Part shown: positions 1 through 8,654 of the stretch, in pieces
Numbering within the stretch: position 1 is the first letter of the stretch
Layout of the letters: every line of letters begins with the position of its first letter
NCBI RefSeq assembly: GCF_950066645.1
Contig: NZ_CATMFB010000005.1
Location: 124,001 to 188,000, forward strand
Source: an uncultured Thalassolituus sp.
GTDB lineage: Bacteria > Pseudomonadota > Gammaproteobacteria > Pseudomonadales > Oceanobacteraceae
Length of the DNA: 64,000 bases
Direction: 5' to 3'
The notes under the pieces: model-generated
Database searches by the model: none
Seen by the model: the letters and a program-made list of their open reading frames with translations, nothing else
What the model was told of the DNA's origin: nothing
Position numbers and translations under genes: made by a program

Positions 1-891
1 CAACGCAATGGCGACGGCAACCGCGAGCTCAAAGAAATTACTGGTACCGATCATACAGGCGGGAGCTGCAACGTCGTGGCGCAGTTTCATTTTAAGAGCG
101 ATGAAATAAGTAATAGCAAAAATCCCATACGTCTGAATCAGCAGAGGAATAGCAATCAGCAGCATGTCTTGAGGTTTCTGAGCGATAACCGGGGCCTGTA
201 ATGCAAACAGAATCCCCACCGTTGCCAACAAACCCAGAATCGAAAATGGCTTCAGCCGTGCGGACAACTGCTCTACCCCGTTTGCCCCCAGAATACTGCG
301 GGTAACCACGCCTGCAATCAGTGGCAGAACCACATACAGAACAACGGAGATCAGCAGAGTTTCCCAGGGAACTTCAATATCAGAGACGCCAAGCAGAAGC
401 GCAGCAATCGGCGCGAAGGCAAAGATCATGATCAGATCATTTACCGACACCTGCAGCAAAGTATAGTTTGCATCCCCCCGGGTCAGGTGACTCCATACGA
501 ACACCATGGCCGTACAGGGAGCAACGCCCAGAAGAATCATACCGGCGATGTATTCCTGAGCAGTCTGGGGGTCAACAAGACCGGCAAAAATATAATGGAA
601 AAATAACCAGCCGAGCGCAGCCATGGTAAAGGGCTTCACCAGCCAGTTAATCACCAGCGTAAGAAACAGCCCCTGCGGTTGACGGGTGACGTCACGGATC
701 GATGAAAAATCGACCTGCATCATCATCGGATAAATCATCAACCAGATCAGTATCGCAATCGGCAGGTTAACGTTGGCAATTTCTGCCCCCGCTATCCACG
801 AAAATGCATCAGGCAAGAACAGGCCCGATACCAGTCCAACGACAATCGCCAGCCCGACCCAGACAGAAAGATAACGCTCAAAAATCCCCAT
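1..891 (-). CDS. acr3: Arsenite efflux permease, ACR3 family (3' end cut by window)
   Basis: Inner-membrane permease that exports arsenite, the product of ArsC. About 297 residues are present; family members are about 340-350 long, so the C-terminus lies outside the window. The protein is almost entirely hydrophobic helices. The hallmark segment [13 protein letters not shown] carries the conserved membrane cysteine required for arsenite transport in Acr3. The ATG at 889-891 overlaps the TAA stop of arsC (TAATG), which implies translational coupling. It is the last visible gene of arsR-arsC-acr3. The Acr3 (BART superfamily) type is clear; it is not the unrelated E. coli ArsB type. Confidence 0.93.
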   Translation of the reverse strand, partial: MGIFERYLSVWVGLAIVVGLVSGLFLPDAFSWIAGAEIANVNLPIAILIWLMIYPMMMQVDFSSIRDVTRQPQGLFLTLVINWLVKPFTMAALGWLFFHYIFAGLVDPQTAQEYIAGMILLGVAPCTAMVFVWSHLTRGDANYTLLQVSVNDLIMIFAFAPIAALLLGVSDIEVPWETLLISVVLYVVLPLIAGVVTRSILGANGVEQLSARLKPFSILGLLATVGILFALQAPVIAQKPQDMLLIAIPLLIQTYGIFAITYFIALKMKLRHDVAAPACMIGTSNFFELAVAVAIAL

Positions 892-1376
892 TACGAGGTC
901 CTCCCGGAGGTAAGTAATTGTCCGACGGCTGATTCCAGTGAATCACGATCCTGCAAGGTCTCAAGAGGCGCTTCTGCAAGCAGTGTCAGCCGCTGCTGCA
1001 TCATCTGTCCGAGTTGCCCGAACATTTCCTGCTGCAGGGCTTCATCGGGCTGCTTTGAAGGATCCGGCAGTCCCCAATGAACACGTGCGGTGTCACCCAT
1101 CCACAGCGGGCAGGCTTCACCAGCAGCGCTATCACAGACGGTAATTACGATATCCGGGGCAAAGCTTTCCAGTTCATCCCAGCTCTGGCTCTGCAGACCG
1201 TCAACAGACATCCCCTGCGACTCAAGGTACCTGAGCGTGCCGGGAAACACCTGACCAGCAGGCTGGCTACCGGCACTGCGTACCTCCAGCGCACCTTCTG
1301 ATACGTGCCGGGCAATGGCTTCGGCGAGAATGCTGCGACAGCGGTTGTGAGTACATATAAACAGTATTTTCAACAT
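891..1376 (-). CDS. arsC: Arsenate reductase, low-molecular-weight phosphatase fold (thioredoxin-linked)
   Basis: Cytosolic enzyme reducing arsenate to arsenite for export by the adjacent Acr3. The 161-residue protein starts with the LMW-PTPase P-loop CTHNRCRS (Cys8 to Arg14, a CX5R motif). Cys81 and Cys89 sit where the pI258-type enzyme has its Cys82/Cys89 disulfide relay, so it should use thioredoxin rather than glutaredoxin. The LPDPSKQ segment holds the DP pair conserved in the family as general acid. The stop overlaps the acr3 start by one base; arsR ends three bases upstream. Confidence 0.93.
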   Translation of the reverse strand: MLKILFICTHNRCRSILAEAIARHVSEGALEVRSAGSQPAGQVFPGTLRYLESQGMSVDGLQSQSWDELESFAPDIVITVCDSAAGEACPLWMGDTARVHWGLPDPSKQPDEALQQEMFGQLGQMMQQRLTLLAEAPLETLQDRDSLESAVGQLLTSGRTS

Positions 1377-1379
1377 ACA

Positions 1380-1703
1380 TCAGCAGCAGTTCAGCTGCCC
1401 TCCTTTACGTAATTCTGCGGCGGCTCCGGCCTGGGCACGCCATTCCGGCAGAAGCTGAGTCAGGGTTTTTATTACCCATGCGGGTAATTCACGGGCGAGG
1501 GAGTAATACACCCATTGCCCACGCTTTTCGCTTTCGACCAGACCGCCTTCCCGAAGCAGTGCCAGATGACGGGATACTTTGGGTTGGCTCTCCTGCAATG
1601 CTTCCATCAGATCACAAACGCACAGGGGGCCATTTAAAAGGAGCATGACCGAGCTCAGGCGCGTGTCATCTGCGAGCAACTTCATCAGATTAAGTGGGGT
1701 CAT
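1380..1703 (-). CDS. arsR: ArsR-family arsenite-responsive repressor
   Basis: Winged-helix repressor of the ars operon that leaves DNA when As(III) or Sb(III) binds cysteines. With the start at 1703 it has 107 residues. LCVCDL supplies the metal-binding Cys28/Cys30 pair, followed by the recognition helix around QPKVSRHLALLREGG. The protein ends in Cys-Cys, an extra thiol pair that may add to sensing (inference). I chose the ATG at 1701-1703 because GGAGAG lies five bases before it; an upstream in-frame start at 1727 lacks this. The palindromic operator lies 28-47 bases upstream. Confidence 0.92.
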   Translation of the reverse strand: MTPLNLMKLLADDTRLSSVMLLLNGPLCVCDLMEALQESQPKVSRHLALLREGGLVESEKRGQWVYYSLARELPAWVIKTLTQLLPEWRAQAGAAAELRKGGQLNCC

Positions 1704-1730
1704 AAGGCTCTCCGTAGATGCAGGCATCTT

Positions 1731-1750
1731 ATATATGTTTTTTCATATAT
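1731..1750 (-). promoter_or_regulatory. ArsR operator palindrome
   Basis: A perfect inverted repeat, ATATATG, six T, CATATAT, sits directly upstream of arsR. Its AT-rich half-sites match the general pattern of ArsR operators. On the minus strand TTGTAT and TATAAG flank it and could be promoter elements, so a bound repressor would block RNA polymerase. The repeat is seen; its binding by ArsR is inferred. Confidence 0.75.
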
Positions 1751-1842
1751 ACAATGCATCTTAATCGGCAGCTTCCCCCCTTTAACACCGACATAAAACA
1801 CTGCTAGGGTAAGCAGGTTTGATAATTTCAGGAGAGGCAACC

Positions 1843-3132
1843 ATGCCGCGTGGAAAGTACGACGTCATCATCTTTGGGGCCAGTTCGTTTGTCGGTGGAA
1901 TTCTGACCCGCTACATCGCCAGTCAGTATGGCTATAACGACGATCTCAAATGGGCTATTGCGGGACGCTCTGAGCGTAAACTGCAACAGGTGCGTGGTAC
2001 GTTGGCGAAGGCGCTTGGACGCCACGCCGGTGATGTCGATATTCTCATCGCGGATGCCAGCGATCCGGGCAGCCTTGCAGGCCTGTGCGAACAGACCCGG
2101 GTCATCGTCTCAACGGTAGGCCCCTACGCTCTGTATGGCGAACCTATGGTAAAAGCCTGCGTCGAAGCCGGAATCGACTACTGCGACCTGACCGGCGAGC
2201 CTCAGTGGATTAAGCGTATGCTGGATAAATACGAAGCAAGGGCCGTGGAAACAGGAGCCAGAATCGTCCATTGCTGTGGCTTCGATTCCATTCCTTCCGA
2301 CATGGGCGTTAAGTTTCTGCAGACGTTGGCACAGGAAAAACTTGGCCACCCCGTCAACCGTGTAGAGATGAGAGTAAAAGCAGCGAAAGGCGGAATGTCA
2401 GGCGGCACCATCGCCAGCATGTTGCAACTGACGAAAGAGGTCATGGCAAATCCTTCTCTGAAAAAAGAATTGGCCAATCCCTATTCAATCTGCCCTCCAG
2501 ACCATGGCTTCCGCGCACAGCAACCCGATATCCGTGGTGCCTTTTATGACCGCGCCAGTCAGGCCTGGGGAATGCCCTTTATTATGGCTGCCATCAATAC
2601 GCGCGTTGTTCACCGCACCAACGCACTGCTGGATAAATCGTACGGCGACCGCTTTGAATACAACGAAGCCATGCTGACAGGGAAAGGCAGCAAAGGCCGT
2701 CGCATGGCGAAACTCATGACCTTCGGCCTGGGGGCATTCATCGTCGCAGCGGCGCTGAAACCCACGCGCTGGTTACTGGAAAAATACGTTCTGCCAAAGC
2801 CTGGCCAGGGCCCTTCCGAAAAAGAGCAGGAAGCCGGCTATTTTGATATCCGCTTCTACGGCTACGACGGCGGTCGCACTCCTGTCATCTCCACCCGCGT
2901 CACCGGTGATAAAGACCCAGGTTACGGCTTTACTGCAAAGATGCTCGGGGAAGCGGCCGTATGTCTGGCCAAGGACTACCACAACCGTGGCAAAAAACGC
3001 TGGGGGAAAGGCGGTTTCTGGACACCCGGCGCGTTATTTGGGGAGGTGTTTATGGACCGGCTTCAGAACAATGCCAGCATGACCTTTGAAGATATGACCG
3101 CCCGGGATAACGATAAAGGTGAGGCCGCCTGA
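1843..3132 (+). CDS. Saccharopine dehydrogenase-like NAD(P)-dependent oxidoreductase (trans-acting enoyl reductase type)
   Basis: Has a Rossmann nucleotide-binding start (YDVIIFGASSFVG), typical of the saccharopine dehydrogenase NADP-binding family. Its overall layout is that of proteins annotated as trans-acting enoyl reductases, related to mycobacterial Rv2449c. It is 429 residues from the ATG at 1843, which is preceded by AGGAGAGG; a TTG eight codons upstream is in frame but would place that Shine-Dalgarno inside the gene. A hydrophobic stretch near residues 290-310 could touch the membrane. The substrate is unknown; a lipid or fatty-acyl substrate is plausible. It is a single-gene unit divergent from arsR, with no link to arsenic visible. 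Confidence 0.75.
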   Translation: MPRGKYDVIIFGASSFVGGILTRYIASQYGYNDDLKWAIAGRSERKLQQVRGTLAKALGRHAGDVDILIADASDPGSLAGLCEQTRVIVSTVGPYALYGEPMVKACVEAGIDYCDLTGEPQWIKRMLDKYEARAVETGARIVHCCGFDSIPSDMGVKFLQTLAQEKLGHPVNRVEMRVKAAKGGMSGGTIASMLQLTKEVMANPSLKKELANPYSICPPDHGFRAQQPDIRGAFYDRASQAWGMPFIMAAINTRVVHRTNALLDKSYGDRFEYNEAMLTGKGSKGRRMAKLMTFGLGAFIVAAALKPTRWLLEKYVLPKPGQGPSEKEQEAGYFDIRFYGYDGGRTPVISTRVTGDKDPGYGFTAKMLGEAAVCLAKDYHNRGKKRWGKGGFWTPGALFGEVFMDRLQNNASMTFEDMTARDNDKGEAA

Positions 3133-3168
3133 TCAGCCCCAAATGTGCTGCTCCTCACGGAGCAGCAC

Positions 3169-3384
3169 TCACCAGTCACTGTCATTCGCTGCATCGGCGT
3201 TAAAAAGCTCCAGTGCCAGCTCTTCCTTCTCTGCTTCGAGCTCGCGGAACACTTCCCGCAAAGCAATCTGCTCCCGTTCTTCCTGAGACTGGGTATCCAG
3301 CCAGAGTAAAATGTCATGGAGTTGAGCTTCAATTCGACGCAGGCGCTGTTCAGTGTGATCGTCACGGTTATGTGAACGTCCCAT
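3169..3384 (-). CDS. Small charged hypothetical protein
   Basis: A 71-72 residue protein, very rich in Glu, Arg, Gln and Leu, predicted to be one long helix or coiled coil (roughly residues 12-62). No domain recognised. GGGAGG lies upstream of two consecutive ATG codons and its spacing favours the second (3384). It is the last of three minus-strand genes (4429 to 3169), with 22 bases separating it from the HEPN-like gene. The shape would suit an adaptor or partner of that protein, but nothing in the sequence proves it. Confidence 0.6.
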   Translation of the reverse strand: MGRSHNRDDHTEQRLRRIEAQLHDILLWLDTQSQEEREQIALREVFRELEAEKEELALELFNADAANDSDW

Positions 3385-3406
3385 CATTGCCTCCCGCGTT
3401 TGTGAC

Positions 3407-4072
3407 TTACTCCTCTGAGACAGGTACTTGTCGATTTGGTTCTGACGCAGATATCACAGGATAAGCGAGCGCACCCCACTCCTGTTCCGGGTGTGACAGC
3501 ATAAGATCGAAAATAACAGGCAACAGTGACATCAGCAGCTCGGCCCCGGTAACAACCTGATCGCGATTGACCGAGCTGCCATAGGTCGCACCACCACCCA
3601 TCACCTGATTGCGGAGCACACTCAACCTGTCGAGAGTGATGGCCAGTAGCTCTGGCACCTTACGACGACTGAGACAATTAAGCGCCTCCACGGAAGAGCG
3701 CTCAAAACTGCCCCGCCAGTCTGCCAGCTGCCCCCGCTGGGCCTGCCAGAAAGGACGGTAAACAAAGGGGTTTTTGATAAGTGCTTTCACCGGCCCGGAA
3801 TAGGTATGCCAGAGCAGGTGATAGATCTGTTGTTGTTCATCCAGCTGAACCAGTGTTTCCATCAACGGCAGAAAATCGTCGTCACCATCATCAGACGTCA
3901 GGCAGCAGCAACTCAGGCTGATCCAGGCCGTAATAAACTGCAGGTCGGCAGAGCCGCCCTGCTCATTTGCTGCCCGCCACCAACTGATTGCACGATGAAG
4001 CCGCGTCGAATGCTCCTGATTAAACAGGTCCCGCTGATCGCGCAGCCGCTGCTGGAAATCCCATGCCATCAC
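3407..4072 (-). CDS. HEPN-like domain protein with altered catalytic motif
   Basis: A 221-residue soluble helical protein. The segment LRNQVMGGGATYGSSVNRDQ (about residues 153-172) closely resembles the conserved core of Apea/MAE_28990-like HEPN proteins, which as I recall usually read RN-x3-H-GGAT. Here the position expected to be the catalytic His is Gly159 (R154, N155, then three residues, then Gly). The RNase activity known for RN/R-x4-6-H HEPN domains is therefore probably lost. The start is GTG at 4072, abutting the TGA of the upstream gene, or the next codon ATG at 4069. The N-terminal 100 residues are helical and unassigned. Family placement rests on motif recognition. Confidence 0.6.
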   Translation of the reverse strand: MMAWDFQQRLRDQRDLFNQEHSTRLHRAISWWRAANEQGGSADLQFITAWISLSCCCLTSDDGDDDFLPLMETLVQLDEQQQIYHLLWHTYSGPVKALIKNPFVYRPFWQAQRGQLADWRGSFERSSVEALNCLSRRKVPELLAITLDRLSVLRNQVMGGGATYGSSVNRDQVVTGAELLMSLLPVIFDLMLSHPEQEWGALAYPVISASEPNRQVPVSEE

Positions 4073-4429
4073 TCAGTGACAACATCCGGAGTGATCGTCA
4101 AAGTCGACAGCCATATAGAGAGACGTCTCAGGAAAGGCCGCCGGATACGCCACATAGAAATGGGTATCCTGTTCTATCGGCCACCAACAGGCTGCTGCAC
4201 GTGGCACCTCATCGAGTGAAACGCGCTCAATGCAATACTGCAGATTCAACGACTCAATTTCAGGAAAATCTTCGATCAGCTCTGCGGGAAAACCGTCGAT
4301 CGCGGTATCGAGCTTGTTCTCGTCATTCAGTTGCTGCAGCTTTGAATTCCACTGAGGATTCTGACTGCACTCAACAAGAAATTCTGCGAGATAACGGGTG
4401 TGATGTTTTTTGAGAATACGAGGTTTCAT
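4073..4429 (-). CDS. Conserved-looking hypothetical protein
   Basis: A 118-residue soluble acidic protein that I do not recognise. It ends in His/Cys-rich FDDHSGCCH and has a central AAACWWPIEQDTHFYVAYP stretch; the Cys/His tail could bind a metal, but this is speculation. It is the first gene of the three-gene run with the HEPN-like and coiled-coil proteins, and its TGA directly abuts the next start, so the two are surely co-translated. There are 11 bases between the SDR stop and this start, so transcription may enter from the SDR gene. Confidence 0.6.
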   Translation of the reverse strand: MKPRILKKHHTRYLAEFLVECSQNPQWNSKLQQLNDENKLDTAIDGFPAELIEDFPEIESLNLQYCIERVSLDEVPRAAACWWPIEQDTHFYVAYPAAFPETSLYMAVDFDDHSGCCH

Positions 4430-4440
4430 GCCCAGTCCTT

Positions 4441-5112
4441 TTACCAGGGAAGTTGCTGGCCGTTAGAGTGCCAGAAGCCGCCACTGGTTTCGAGTGTCAG
4501 CTCATCAATTCGCGCAGCTATACCTGCGGCAGCCTGTTCGGGTGAGATATCGCCATTGAACCCGACCATGCGCGTCTGCACGAAGCCCGGATGAATCTGA
4601 GCAACCATAACACCGTGCTCTTTCAGGTCATTGGCAAGGCTCTTGCCGATGGCATTCAGCGCTGCCTTTGACGCCCGGTAGCCATAATAAGCACCAGAGG
4701 TATTGTCTTCGATAGAGCCCATGCGGCTGGTGATATTGGCGATTTTTGTGCCTTCTGCCATCAGAGGTAATAATTCGCGGGTGACCATAAGAGGCGCGAT
4801 AGCGTTGACTTCAAACTGTGCACGGATGCGATCACTGTCGAGGTCGTGCAGAGTTTCATTGGTAAACAGACCAGCGTTATTAATCAGAACATCAATCGGT
4901 TCATCGAGAATTTTGTCGAGTACTACCGCAATACCTGGCAGCTGTTCTTCATTGGTCACATCAATATCTGACAGCACCTGATCAGCAATCTCTTCAATCT
5001 CGTCACTGGACTCCCGGCAAACCGCCGTTACTGAGTCACCACGAGCCTCATAGAGCTTCGCCAGTGCCAGTCCGATGCCACGATTGGCACCTGTAATTAC
5101 GATGTTAGCCAT
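4441..5112 (-). CDS. Short-chain dehydrogenase/reductase (CsgA/sniffer-like)
   Basis: NAD(P)-dependent oxidoreductase of the classical SDR fold, 223 residues. Cofactor motif TGANRGIG (residues 7-14), structural NNAG (78-81), catalytic Ser near 128 and Tyr145-x3-Lys149 are all present. The short length and the GFVQTRM region match the C-factor/sniffer subgroup rather than FabG. No substrate can be inferred. It may be the promoter-proximal gene of the run that continues into the three unknown genes downstream, given the 11-base gap. Confidence 0.85.
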   Translation of the reverse strand: MANIVITGANRGIGLALAKLYEARGDSVTAVCRESSDEIEEIADQVLSDIDVTNEEQLPGIAVVLDKILDEPIDVLINNAGLFTNETLHDLDSDRIRAQFEVNAIAPLMVTRELLPLMAEGTKIANITSRMGSIEDNTSGAYYGYRASKAALNAIGKSLANDLKEHGVMVAQIHPGFVQTRMVGFNGDISPEQAAAGIAARIDELTLETSGGFWHSNGQQLPW

Positions 5113-5431
5113 ACCTTCGCCCTGTTTATCTCAGTATGCGGCAAGTCTAACGGGAATCCCCTGCCTGTCGCTACCCTGGGTACCTTCTTTCTACGTCAGA
5201 GAATTCAGGCTCCCCTGAAAAATTCCGGGCAGGCTCTGATCATTTCTTTCTGCGTTTCAGGAAAAATCGGAACGGAAAATAAGTAACGCCTTCTTTGCAG
5301 GCTCAGCAACAGCGTTCTGGATAACGGTAGATCGTCCCTACCGATGGCCCAGAAAACCGAAATAGATAACGGTATAATAATAACCCATAAAAAAGCCGCG
5401 CGATGCGCGGCTCTTGTAAGCAGACGATTGC
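5113..5431. other. Intergenic region between the SDR and desaturase genes
   Basis: About 319 bases without a credible gene. It holds the desaturase terminator at its right end and must hold the SDR promoter at its left. A short hairpin, GGTAG-N7-CTACC near 5328-5344, lacks a T run. No RNA gene recognised. Confidence 0.6.
5387..5414 (-). terminator. Rho-independent terminator after the desaturase gene
   Basis: Stem AGCCGCG/CGCGGCT (5394-5400 with 5406-5412), five-base loop, then a T run when read on the minus strand. It lies about 18 bases beyond the desaturase stop. Confidence 0.85.
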
Positions 5432-6577
5432 TTAAGCCATTGAGGCTTTATATTCAGCCATCAGTTGTTTCAGACGCAGGCTCTGTTCTTTCAGCTGCTC
5501 TTCCAACTCATGGTACTGCTGACGGATGGCGTTGTGTTCCCACTTCTCTTTCAGCTGCTTACGGGTTTCATCCAGCTTTTCTGACTGAGCTTCCGCCCAC
5601 TCATTCAGCATCTGATGATATTTCTCGTATTCTTTTTCGAGCAATTCGGTCCACTTCTCACTGTTCTCAGCCTTAGCGAGTTTCTCCTGAGCGCGTTTGA
5701 ACTGCATTTTGACCATGGCACGACGGATCTTGAAGTCAGGCACCGTGCGCAGATTGCTTGTCAGGCCAACCCAGGAGCAGGCTTTAATAAACCACTTGGT
5801 CGGATCCCACTGATACCAGCGGATGCCGTTGCGATAGTCGTTCTGGAAGATGTGGTGGTAGTTGTGATACCCCTCACCGTGCGTCAGAAACGCAAAGAAC
5901 GCGTTGTCACGTGCGGTGTTTTCGTCGGTATAAGGTTGAGAACCCCACATGTGTGCAATCGAGTTAATAAAGAAAGTAACGTGATGCGTTGTCACGATAC
6001 GCAGGAATCCAGCCAGAAGAAGCATTCCCAGGACATCACCGAAAATCAGACCAAGCGCCAGAGGCACGCCCAGGTTCATGGCGACCACAATCGGTACGTA
6101 GTACTTGTATTGCCACATCACCACAGGGTCTTTCATGATGTTTTTCACATTAGAGAAGTCTACGCGGCCGCTAGGGTATTCGCGCAGCATCCAACCCATG
6201 TGAGAAAACCAGAATCCACGTTTCGCAGAGTAAGGGTCTTTATCAACGTCGTCGCAATGACGGTGATGCACGCGATGCCCGGAGCACCAGTGCAGGATCG
6301 TGTTCTCGAGTGCAGCTGCCCCCCAGAGGGCATACCAGACGCGCAGCAGTGGGTGCGCATCATAAGCGTTGTGAGACCACAGACGGTGGTAACCGCCAGT
6401 GATGGCCATACCTGTCAGCCAGGTGATCACCAGATAGGCGACCCAGGCGGAGGTTTCGTAGCCATAAGTGAAGCCGTACCAAGGCACCACAGTCACCGCC
6501 GCGAGGGTGGTGATCAGAAACATGATGGATGCCACCCAGTTAATCGGGGCATGCTCTTTTTGTTCAGGTTTACTCAT
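5432..6577 (-). CDS. Membrane acyl-CoA (delta-9 type) fatty acid desaturase with C-terminal coiled coil
   Basis: Di-iron integral membrane desaturase introducing a double bond into acyl chains. The three histidine boxes are intact: HRLWSH (64-69), HRVHHRH (101-107) and HNYHH (238-242). Paired hydrophobic helices occur near 15-60 and 160-195, as in stearoyl-CoA/acyl-CoA desaturases. From about residue 290 to the end at 381 the protein is a highly charged Lys/Glu/Gln heptad-like coiled coil, longer than in typical bacterial DesA/DesC proteins. It is transcribed alone, with a terminator right after it. The electron donor is not encoded nearby apart from the unrelated nqrF. Confidence 0.9.
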   Translation of the reverse strand: MSKPEQKEHAPINWVASIMFLITTLAAVTVVPWYGFTYGYETSAWVAYLVITWLTGMAITGGYHRLWSHNAYDAHPLLRVWYALWGAAALENTILHWCSGHRVHHRHCDDVDKDPYSAKRGFWFSHMGWMLREYPSGRVDFSNVKNIMKDPVVMWQYKYYVPIVVAMNLGVPLALGLIFGDVLGMLLLAGFLRIVTTHHVTFFINSIAHMWGSQPYTDENTARDNAFFAFLTHGEGYHNYHHIFQNDYRNGIRWYQWDPTKWFIKACSWVGLTSNLRTVPDFKIRRAMVKMQFKRAQEKLAKAENSEKWTELLEKEYEKYHQMLNEWAEAQSEKLDETRKQLKEKWEHNAIRQQYHELEEQLKEQSLRLKQLMAEYKASMA

Positions 6578-6762
6578 AATTCTCTCTGTACGTATATCAG
6601 ACAGGGGGAGTCTAGCCAGTCTTTGTTACATCAAGTGACATGATACCGGATTATGTCCTGAAAGACCGGGCCAAAACCGGTTATGCATCAATGTTTCTTG
6701 TAAATTCGGTGGCCGAACGGGTCATATCAAATGACTATTTCCCTTGATTCAACAATCAGACA

Positions 6763-6790
6763 TAAAAAAACCGCGCCGGAGCGCGGTTCT
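6763..6790 (-). terminator. Rho-independent terminator of the nqr operon
   Basis: Stem AACCGCGC/GCGCGGTT (6769-6776 with 6781-6788), tetraloop CGGA, followed on the minus strand by seven T. It lies 18 bases beyond the nqrF stop. Confidence 0.9.
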
Positions 6791-6805
6791 TTCTGCCTGT
6801 ACCTG

Positions 6806-8029
6806 TCAGCCACCAAAGTCATCCAGCAGGATGTTCTCTGGCTCTACACCAAGGCTCAGAAGCATATTGATCACAGATTCGTTCATGATCGGCGGCCCAC
6901 ACATGTAGTACTCACAGTCTTCAGGAGCCGGATGGTCTCTGAGGTACTGCTCGTACAGAACATTGTGAATAAAGCCGGTCAGTCCGTCCCAGTTATCTTC
7001 AGGCTGAGGATCTGACATAGCAACGTGCCATACGAAGTTGTCGTTCTCCGCTGCCAGCTGATCATATTCGTCCTGATAGAACAGCTCGCGCAGTGAGCGC
7101 GCACCGTACCAGAAGCTGATCTTACGCTTGGAGTTCAGACGCTTAAGCTGATCAAAGATGTGCGAACGCATCGGTGCCATACCTGCACCACCACCGATAA
7201 ATACCATCTCGGCATCGGTATCCTTCGCGAAGAACTCACCGAATGGACCGTACACAGTTACTTTATCGCCAGGCTTCAGGTTAAACACGTACGAAGACAT
7301 GATACCCGGGTTGATGCCTTTGCTGCCCGGAGGCGGCGTAGCAATACGGATATTGAACTTAACAACACCCTTTTCTTCCGGGTAGTTAGCCATGGAATAC
7401 GCACGGATAACGTTTTCCTTGTTGACTGTCTTCAGATCGAAGAATCCGAAACGCTCCCAGTCACCGCGATATTCTTCTTCGATATCGAAGTCTGAGAAGT
7501 TGATTTCGAACGGAGGACACTCAAGCTGCACGTAACCGCCAGCGCGGAAGTCAACGCTCTCACCTTCAGGAAGCTGCAGAGTCAGTTCTTTAATGAAGGT
7601 CGCCATATTCGGGTTAGAAACCACAGTGGTTTCCCATTTCTTAACGCCGAAGACTTCTTCAGGAACTTCAACCTCCATATCCTGCTTAACGGGGGTCTGG
7701 CAAGACAGACGCCAGCCTTCACGGGCCTCGCCTTTAGTGAAGTGAGAAGCTTCGGTAGGCAGCATTTCGCCGCCGCCGCTAGTCACAACACACTTACACT
7801 GGGCACAGGTACCGCCACCGCCACAGGCAGAAGACAGGAAGATATTGTTGGCTGCCAACGTCGTCAGCAGCTTACCGCCAGCTTCTGTTTCAACGGTGCG
7901 CTCACCGTTGACCAGAATTTTTACTTTACCAGAGTTAACCAGTTTGCTTCGGGCACCGAGGATGATGAACACCAGTGACAATACAATCACGGTGAACATC
8001 ACGACGCCGAGTATGATTTCTATATCCAC
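6806..8029 (-). CDS. nqrF: Na+-translocating NADH:quinone reductase subunit F
   Basis: Entry subunit of Na+-NQR: oxidises NADH through FAD and passes electrons to a [2Fe-2S] cluster. The 407-residue protein has one N-terminal membrane helix (about 3-25), a ferredoxin domain with cluster cysteines 69, 75, 78 and 110, and a ferredoxin-reductase-like FAD/NAD domain containing RAYSMANYP and the [11 protein letters not shown] nucleotide motif. The length equals characterised NqrF. It is the last gene of nqrABCDEF, 10 bases after nqrE and followed by a terminator, so apbE and nqrM, which often follow, are not here. Confidence 0.97.
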   Translation of the reverse strand: MDIEIILGVVMFTVIVLSLVFIILGARSKLVNSGKVKILVNGERTVETEAGGKLLTTLAANNIFLSSACGGGGTCAQCKCVVTSGGGEMLPTEASHFTKGEAREGWRLSCQTPVKQDMEVEVPEEVFGVKKWETTVVSNPNMATFIKELTLQLPEGESVDFRAGGYVQLECPPFEINFSDFDIEEEYRGDWERFGFFDLKTVNKENVIRAYSMANYPEEKGVVKFNIRIATPPPGSKGINPGIMSSYVFNLKPGDKVTVYGPFGEFFAKDTDAEMVFIGGGAGMAPMRSHIFDQLKRLNSKRKISFWYGARSLRELFYQDEYDQLAAENDNFVWHVAMSDPQPEDNWDGLTGFIHNVLYEQYLRDHPAPEDCEYYMCGPPIMNESVINMLLSLGVEPENILLDDFGG

Positions 8030-8039
8030 AATCGACTCC

Positions 8040-8654
8040 TTACAGTGATACGCCAGAGAATGACATAAAGCCCAGAGACATCAGGCCAACCGTCATAAAG
8101 GTGATACCCAGACCCTGAAGACCTGCAGGTACGTCGCTGTACTTAAGCTTCTCACGGATACCTGCCAGAGCAGTGATTGCGAGTGCCCAACCAATACCGG
8201 CACCGATACCGTACACAGTAGACTCAGCAAAGTCGTAATCGCGCTCAACCATGAACAGAGACGCACCCATGATGGCACAGTTCACCGTGATCAGTGGCAG
8301 GAATACACCCAACGCGTTGTACAGTGACGGGAAGTACTTATCGAGTACCATTTCCAGAATCTGAACCATAGCGGCGATGACGCCGATGTAAGTCAGCAGA
8401 CCGAGGAAGCTGAGGTCAACCGTAGAGAAATCCGGGCTCACCCAGCTCAGGGCGCCTTCTTTCAGCAGGTAAACATAAATCAGATTATTCACCGGTACCG
8501 TAATGGCGAGTACCACGACAACCGCAATCCCCAGGCCCAGAGACGTCTGAATTTTCTTCGAGATTGCCAGAAAGGTACACATCCCGAGGAAGAAGGCCAG
8601 AGCCATGTTCTCAACAAAAATCGCCTTAACCAGCAGGCTGATATAGTGTTCCAT
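8040..8654 (-). CDS. nqrE: Na+-translocating NADH:quinone reductase subunit E
   Basis: Integral membrane subunit, 204 residues with about six helices, related to RnfA. With NqrD it holds the intramembrane iron centre. The [17 protein letters not shown]-like start and the [10 protein letters not shown] segment are typical. The gene overlaps the nqrD stop by one base and lies 10 bases before nqrF, within the uninterrupted nqr operon. Confidence 0.97.
   Translation of the reverse strand: MEHYISLLVKAIFVENMALAFFLGMCTFLAISKKIQTSLGLGIAVVVVLAITVPVNNLIYVYLLKEGALSWVSPDFSTVDLSFLGLLTYIGVIAAMVQILEMVLDKYFPSLYNALGVFLPLITVNCAIMGASLFMVERDYDFAESTVYGIGAGIGWALAITALAGIREKLKYSDVPAGLQGLGITFMTVGLMSLGFMSFSGVSL

Noticed and set aside
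5615-6643. A 342-codon open frame on the plus strand
   Set aside because: It runs opposite the desaturase gene, whose histidine boxes are intact; composition is His/Val-rich and there is no domain. Antisense shadow.
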